A DNA stretch of 8,628 nucleotides from IMCC26077 sp044344975 (GTDB lineage: Bacteria > Actinomycetota > Actinomycetes > Nanopelagicales > Nanopelagicaceae). Position 1 is the first letter of the stretch. Each line of letters begins with the position of its first letter. A program made the translations under genes and the position numbers. Below are positions 4,674-8,628 of the stretch, piece after piece. Where the stretch lies: the NCBI GenBank assembly GCA_044344975.1, contig JBIJBY010000054.1, positions 1-8,628 of the forward strand. The letters are read 5' to 3'. A model generated the notes under the pieces. The model was not told the origin of the DNA. It worked only from the letters and a program-made list of their open reading frames with translations, and made no database searches.

Positions 4674-6167
4674 TTAGGCCTTAGCTTGAAAATAATCCTT
4701 GCGTTTTGCGCTCCGCACGATGTTGCGAAGCATTGTCGGGAAGACGAATGCATGGAATGGCTTGACGATGTACCAATACAGAGTGCCACCTAGGCCACGC
4801 GGCTGAAAAATCGCCTCTTGCGTGATTTCAATTTGATTTCCCTCTGGAATTCTCCGAACTCTAAATTCCAACCACGCTTTACCAGGCAAAATCATCTCAG
4901 CATAAAGTCGAAGATGGTCTTCGCGCTCTAATGATTCCACTCGCCAAAAATCCAAGCTATCGCCAAGTCGTAAATGTTTTGGATCTCTTCTACCACGGCG
5001 TAACCCAACGCCACCGATGAGTCGATCCATCAAACCTCGAAGGAACCAGAGAAAATCAGCGCCATACCAACCGGTATCGCCACCAATCTCTTCAATTGTC
5101 TCCCATGCGCTGACAAGAGAGGCATCGGTGCGTGCGCTTCGCGAATCTTTATATGTCATTTCTCCAGCCCATGATGGGTCAGATTGCGCCTTCTGCCACG
5201 GATGCGCAGGAAGTGTTGCATCTGACCAACGGGTCTTCACTTTATTCTCGTTGACTCGCGCAAGCGCAAGTTCCATCGCTTGCTCCACACCCATTAATCC
5301 TTGCGGAGGTCGCGGAATGACCGCGTCAATGCTTTTTTCCGGATCTGCGACTACTTCACTAATAAGGGAGTGCACTAACGGACGAGCTAACGCCGATGGC
5401 AACGGAGTTACTAAACCTATCCAGAGACTTGCTAGTCGAGGAGTTAACACTGGAATCTTGACGATAATTCTCTTTCGTAAACCTGAAACCTTGGCAAAGA
5501 TCTGCATCATCTCTGAGTACTTCATGACATCAGGGCCACCGATATCGAATACCCCAGTAACTGGCTTTGGTAATTGCGCAGCATTTACGAGATACCACAA
5601 AATATCGCGAATGCCGATTGGGTGGGTAAGGTTTGAAATCCACTTTGGTGTAGTCATAACTGGAAGACGATGTGTGAGATGACGGACCATTTCAAAAGAT
5701 GCTGACCCTGCACCAATAATAATTCCCGCTCTAAGTTCCATCGTTGGCACACCAGTTGCTGCGAGCTCTGTGCCTACTTGTGCTCGTGATGCGAGGTGTT
5801 GGCTTGCCTTCTTGTCGTTCGCAATTCCACCTAGATAGACAATTTGCTTTACATCTGCCTCTTTCGCGGCACGTGCAAAGTTTGCTGCCATCTGCTGCTC
5901 GATCTCATCGAACTTCTTTCCCATATTTAGAGAGTGCAGGAGATAGAACGCAGTATGAATCCCGGTCAGCGCCTCACGAAGGCTCTCAAAATCGTTTGCA
6001 TTTCCGACAGCCACATCAACTTCCTTGGCCCATGGCTGATCTTTGATTTTGCCTTTATCTCGGATGAACACCCGGACAGAGAGCTCGCTATTGAGAAGCG
6101 ACTCGACCAAACGGCCACCTACATAGCCCGTTGCGCCAGTGACGAGCACTTTCCGATGCGAACTCAT
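4674..6167 (-). CDS. SDR-family NAD(P)-binding oxidoreductase fused to DUF2867
   Basis: The 497-residue protein has two parts. Residues 5 to about 300 form an NmrA-like atypical SDR Rossmann domain, with the dinucleotide-binding VLVTGATGYVGG (7-18), AFYLLHSL (73-80) and QIVYLGGI (108-115). The usual YxxxK catalytic pair is absent: the equivalent segment is HLASRAQVG (124-132), typical of this subgroup. Residues about 340-490 match DUF2867 (DTGWYGADFLWFLRGLMDRL at 364-383, LRLGDSLDFWRV, LPGKAWLEFRV), a START/polyketide-cyclase-like region that may bind a hydrophobic ligand. Together they suggest an oxidoreductase or isomerase acting on a lipid-like or quinone-like compound. The substrate is unknown. 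The start is ATG at 6167, where the Rossmann motif begins. The frame is open further upstream (to 6311), but that part lies antisense within ndh. The gene is divergent from ndh with 58 bp between them. Confidence 0.9.
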   Translation of the reverse strand: MSSHRKVLVTGATGYVGGRLVESLLNSELSVRVFIRDKGKIKDQPWAKEVDVAVGNANDFESLREALTGIHTAFYLLHSLNMGKKFDEIEQQMAANFARAAKEADVKQIVYLGGIANDKKASQHLASRAQVGTELAATGVPTMELRAGIIIGAGSASFEMVRHLTHRLPVMTTPKWISNLTHPIGIRDILWYLVNAAQLPKPVTGVFDIGGPDVMKYSEMMQIFAKVSGLRKRIIVKIPVLTPRLASLWIGLVTPLPSALARPLVHSLISEVVADPEKSIDAVIPRPPQGLMGVEQAMELALARVNENKVKTRWSDATLPAHPWQKAQSDPSWAGEMTYKDSRSARTDASLVSAWETIEEIGGDTGWYGADFLWFLRGLMDRLIGGVGLRRGRRDPKHLRLGDSLDFWRVESLEREDHLRLYAEMILPGKAWLEFRVRRIPEGNQIEITQEAIFQPRGLGGTLYWYIVKPFHAFVFPTMLRNIVRSAKRKDYFQAKA

Positions 6168-6174
6168 AGTGGAG

Positions 6175-6184
6175 ACTCTAGACT
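6175..6184. promoter_or_regulatory. Overlapping divergent -10 elements of SDR and ndh genes
   Basis: The plus strand reads ACTCTAGACT. Read on the minus strand, TAGAGT (6175-6180) ends 7 nt before the SDR ATG, a leaderless arrangement. Read on the plus strand, TAGACT (6179-6184) lies about 40 nt before the ndh ATG and would give a leader of about 35 nt with a Shine-Dalgarno site. The two hexamers overlap by two bases. Neither has a strong -35. Confidence 0.45.
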
Positions 6185-6213
6185 TGCCCTTTCCATTCCG
6201 CACATGGGGAGCA

Positions 6214-6222
6214 AAGGGAGAG
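6214..6222 (+). promoter_or_regulatory. ndh ribosome binding site
   Basis: AAGGGAGAG lies just before the ATG at 6226, with GGAG ending 5 nt upstream. It fixes that codon as the start over the in-frame upstream extension. Confidence 0.7.
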
Positions 6223-6225
6223 CCA

Positions 6226-7449
6226 ATGAAGCGACCTGCAGTGGTGATTCTTGGCGCCGGTTTTGGCGGCCTCACTGCTGCTCGAGCGCTTGCTAAGAAA
6301 GCTGATGTCACTTTAATTGACCGACATAATTACCAAACCTTTCTCCCTCTCCTCTATCAAGTATCCACGGCGGGTCTAGCAGCAGATCACATTGCCCATC
6401 CGATTCGCGCATCATTACGTGGACTACCTGTTCGATTTCGCATGGGCACGCCCATTGCAATTAATCACGCACAACAGGCTGTGATGCTAGATAGTGGAGA
6501 AGAGTTTCACTTTGATCATTTAATTGTTGCTCTTGGTTCGGCAACAGCTGATTTTGGTATCCCTGGCGTCAAAGAGCACACCTTAGGAATGAAGAGCATT
6601 CAAGAAGCTCTTTTGATTCGCGGCGAAATTATGCGCCGCTTCGAAGATCTCTGCCGGTTTGAAGATGAGACCAGACTTGGCATCTCAGTTGTCGGCGGCG
6701 GACCAACTGGGGTTGAGATGGCTGGTGCAATCGCAGAGTTAATTCGTGGGCCGCTCAAAGGTGATGAAACCAAGGCTGCTGCACATATGGATATTCGAAT
6801 CATCGAAGCAGGGCCGCGCCTTCTGCCATCCTTTAGCCAATCACTCTCTGATCGAACTGCTAAAGATCTAGAGCGATTGGGCGTTGATGTAATTTTGAAT
6901 AAAGCTGTCCAATCTGTTGCACCGCGCCAGATCACCTTCACAAATGGCGAAGTTGTCGGCTCTGAGATCACCATCTGGGCTGCGGGAGTACAAGGTGAAC
7001 CAACTATCGAAAAGTTAAACCTGCCAATTTCTCGCAGAAGAATTGATTGTCTCGAAACCTTGCAGGTCAAAAGCCACCCAAATATCTGGGCTATTGGTGA
7101 CAACGCCGGTGTTGCTGATAAAAATGGAAATCTATATCCCATGGTTGCTCCTGTTGCGATGCAGCAAGCACGCCATGTTGCAAAGCAAATAGTTGCCTTG
7201 AGCGAAAAGAAAGTTCTGCAACCTTTCCGCTACAAAGATAAAGGTTCAATGGCAACAATTGGGCGTCATAAAGCAGTTGTCGAAGTGGGGCCGATTCGAT
7301 TGGCCGGAATTCCTGCATGGTATGCCTGGCTCTGGTTGCACCTTATCTATCTTCTTGGCGGCCGAAATAAAATCGGAACCATGGCTGATTGGACCTGGAA
7401 TTACCTCACTTACGACCGAGGTAACCGCCACATCATGGACGGCAATTAA
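6226..7449 (+). CDS. ndh: Type II NADH:quinone oxidoreductase (NDH-2)
   Basis: The 407-residue flavoprotein is of NDH-2 type: it oxidises NADH and passes electrons to membrane quinone without pumping protons. The FAD-binding GAGFGG is at 10-15, then IDRHNYQTFLPLLYQVSTAG (31-50), a hallmark of the family. The NADH-binding Rossmann motif VVGGGPTGVE is at 155-164. The second FAD contact is WAIGDNA (288-294), followed by the quinone-side segment APVAMQQARHVA (308-319). The C-terminus has an aromatic amphipathic membrane anchor (AWYAWLWLHLIYLLGGR, 364-380) and ends DWTWNYLTYDRGNRHI. Length and motif order are normal. The start ATG at 6226 has a Shine-Dalgarno site, and the Rossmann strand begins four codons later. 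The gene is divergent from SDR-DUF2867 and convergent with the DinB gene, sharing TTAA at the stops. A sulphide:quinone reductase is less likely, as its conserved cysteines are not apparent. Confidence 0.92.
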   Translation: MKRPAVVILGAGFGGLTAARALAKKADVTLIDRHNYQTFLPLLYQVSTAGLAADHIAHPIRASLRGLPVRFRMGTPIAINHAQQAVMLDSGEEFHFDHLIVALGSATADFGIPGVKEHTLGMKSIQEALLIRGEIMRRFEDLCRFEDETRLGISVVGGGPTGVEMAGAIAELIRGPLKGDETKAAAHMDIRIIEAGPRLLPSFSQSLSDRTAKDLERLGVDVILNKAVQSVAPRQITFTNGEVVGSEITIWAAGVQGEPTIEKLNLPISRRRIDCLETLQVKSHPNIWAIGDNAGVADKNGNLYPMVAPVAMQQARHVAKQIVALSEKKVLQPFRYKDKGSMATIGRHKAVVEVGPIRLAGIPAWYAWLWLHLIYLLGGRNKIGTMADWTWNYLTYDRGNRHIMDGN

Positions 7450-7925
7450 CCGTTAGCAATTGCTTCTTGAAGTTGGTTCAGGTGATCTTTGATGTGAGTG
7501 CGAGATTTTTTAATTAGAGCGATTATCGGATATTCGCCAACATCCGCATTCTTGCCTTTTCGCTCCCACTCTTCTGAAGTGAAGTTACTCATCACGTTAT
7601 AAAAAGATTCACGCAACGACTGGAGGAGTATCAACGACTTCTCGACATCTCGTTTATCATATTTAAGTCGGCTCGGATAAACAGTCTCATCAAAAAAATC
7701 TGTCTGTGGTATCTCTTCAGTCAGGATTTTCAAATATCTAACATAGAAATGAACTTCAGTATCAGCTAAGTGGTGAATGATGTTTGCTGGTGACCAGGCA
7801 TCACTTGTGGGGGCTTTATGTAACTTATCAGCAGGAATTGCCTTTGCAGCCCTAATGAAATTATCAGTAGCATCTTTATACTCTTTAAGTAGTTCTACAG
7901 ACATCTCTCGCACAAATCCTCTCAC
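7446..7925 (-). CDS. DinB-family four-helix-bundle protein
   Basis: The 159-residue protein has the DinB/DinB_2 layout: four helices with a three-His metal site. The first His is in NIIHHLADTE (49-58, H51 or H52), the other two in SRTHIKDHLNQL (H144 and H148). The WSPANIIHHLADTE segment is typical. Members include thiol-dependent transferases and damage-inducible proteins of uncertain activity, and the cofactor thiol (mycothiol in most actinobacteria) is inference. The gene starts 3 bp after the patatin stop, which suggests one operon. The start is uncertain: GTG at 7925 keeps the tight spacing, while ATG at 7904 (MSVELLKEYK) has AGAGGA about 12 nt upstream. Neither is decisive. The stop overlaps the ndh stop on the other strand. 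Confidence 0.85.
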   Translation of the reverse strand: MRGFVREMSVELLKEYKDATDNFIRAAKAIPADKLHKAPTSDAWSPANIIHHLADTEVHFYVRYLKILTEEIPQTDFFDETVYPSRLKYDKRDVEKSLILLQSLRESFYNVMSNFTSEEWERKGKNADVGEYPIIALIKKSRTHIKDHLNQLQEAIANG

Positions 7926-7928
7926 TCT

Positions 7929-8628
7929 TTACAACTTTGAGCATAGCGTATCTAAATCTTGCGAATGGCGACTAATGACTTCGGCAGCTACATCTTCAAG
8001 TGCGGTAATTGTTTCAGGACGTGCATCATCAATTGCAGATCGCATTCCAGACATCAGTGGTTGAATCCTGAAATAGTGTCCTCGTCTGAGAATGTGATTA
8101 AGTTGCCAATCAATCGCATGATTTCCTGCTTGTGAGGTGATATCCAGAATTGGTCGGGCCCAATTTGCTAATCCCCAGTGGCGAACTTCTTCATACTGGA
8201 GTTCTCTTGCCACAGCTCCAGTACCGATTGAAATGATTGTCATCTCATCTTCGTCAAAACCCATGGACATCGCATGTGCGAATGCGCACATTGTCGGGTT
8301 ATTTGCGAATACGGCGCCATCAATAAATGCCAATTTCTCATCGCTGCCAATCTTGGCAGCTGGCTCGAAGTAGGTTGGCGCTGCGCTTGTCGCACGTGCC
8401 ACAAATCTCATCAAATAATCTTTTTCGGGGTTCGCACGCGCCTCATTGCGGACGAAGAAATGTGGGGCGCCGCTCTCCACTTCATAAGCTGTTATGAGGA
8501 CCTCACAGAGCGCTTCACTAATCTTGGCATCACCAAGAATCTCATCAAGAACGCGTTCAATTCCCTCGGCCGAGTAGCGCTCATTAGTTAATCCCTTAAG
8601 GGTATCCATAATTTTCAAACCAGAATTT
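7929..8628 (-). CDS. Patatin-like phospholipase (5' end outside window)
   Basis: The frame is open from the right edge (first full codon ending at 8625) to a TAA at 7929, about 233 codons, so the N-terminus is missing. The visible part is the C-terminal two thirds of a patatin domain: YSAEGIERVLDEILGDAKIS, then FVARATSAAPTYFEPA, then the catalytic-Asp motif FIDGAVFANNP (Asp codon at 8319-8321), then IISIGTGA. Patatins use a Ser-Asp dyad to hydrolyse acyl esters of membrane lipids. The GxSxG Ser and the Gly-rich oxyanion segment should lie just beyond 8628. The TTG at 8616-8618 is not a believable start because the domain needs more upstream sequence. The DinB gene follows after 3 bp. No nucleotide cyclase partner is in the window, so a CBASS role is not supported. 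Confidence 0.9.
   Translation of the reverse strand, partial: NSGLKIMDTLKGLTNERYSAEGIERVLDEILGDAKISEALCEVLITAYEVESGAPHFFVRNEARANPEKDYLMRFVARATSAAPTYFEPAAKIGSDEKLAFIDGAVFANNPTMCAFAHAMSMGFDEDEMTIISIGTGAVARELQYEEVRHWGLANWARPILDITSQAGNHAIDWQLNHILRRGHYFRIQPLMSGMRSAIDDARPETITALEDVAAEVISRHSQDLDTLCSKL

Noticed and set aside
5017..5682. 221-residue plus-strand frame inside the SDR gene
   Set aside because: Shadow of a well-supported minus-strand gene, with no domain features.
6139..6225. N-terminal extension of ndh by 29 residues
   Set aside because: It would start inside the SDR gene. The ATG at 6226 has a Shine-Dalgarno site and the Rossmann motif starts right after it.
6168..6311. N-terminal extension of the SDR protein by 48 residues
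   Set aside because: It runs antisense over the start of ndh and shows no family features. ATG at 6167 starts the Rossmann domain.
6600..7142. 180-residue minus-strand frame inside ndh
   Set aside because: Antisense to conserved NDH-2 sequence and without recognisable motifs.
7929..8628. Patatin as a CBASS effector (CapV-like)
   Set aside because: No cyclase or accessory gene is visible, and a DinB neighbour does not point to CBASS. Only the right-hand flank could change this.

Overview
The window looks like a compact chromosomal segment of an actinobacterium with moderate G+C content, plausibly a streamlined freshwater planktonic lineage such as the acI/Nanopelagicales group. The phylum call rests on actinobacteria-typical families sitting together: a DUF2530 membrane protein, a long CspB-type cold-shock protein, DUF3027, DUF3263, and a GroEL with no groES next to it under a CIRCE operator. 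The lineage call is inference from the A+T-leaning codons, very short gaps and abutting genes. No mobile element, CRISPR array, tRNA or rRNA is visible.

Layout, left to right: (1) 1-918, minus strand, the N-terminal part of an MFS exporter that runs off the left edge. (2) 919-1034, a divergent regulatory gap holding a perfect 8+1+8 bp palindrome against the next start codon. (3) 1035-1247, plus strand, a small DUF2530 membrane protein. (4) 1256-4620, minus strand, in transcription order DUF3263, groEL, DUF3027 and a cold-shock protein. (5) 4674-6167, minus strand, an NAD(P)-binding SDR fused to DUF2867. (6) 6226-7449, plus strand, a type II NADH dehydrogenase divergent from the SDR gene. (7) 7446-8628, minus strand, a patatin-like phospholipase (5' end outside the window) followed 3 bp later by a DinB-fold protein whose stop overlaps the ndh stop. 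No gene-free stretch exceeds about 175 bp.

The genes cover stress protein folding (groEL under HrcA/CIRCE control), RNA chaperoning (Csp), membrane respiration (ndh) and lipid or small-molecule metabolism (patatin, DinB, SDR). The best regulatory signals are a textbook groEL promoter with CIRCE over the predicted transcription start, and several genes with a TANNNT -10 hexamer 6-7 nt before the start codon and no Shine-Dalgarno sequence, which suggests leaderless mRNAs. groEL, csp and ndh instead have clear Shine-Dalgarno sites.

I did not find a convincing new multi-gene system. The items most worth following up are the palindrome at the DUF2530 start, the overlapping divergent -10 boxes between SDR and ndh, the possible alternative folds in the groEL leader, and the Cys cluster of DUF3027.
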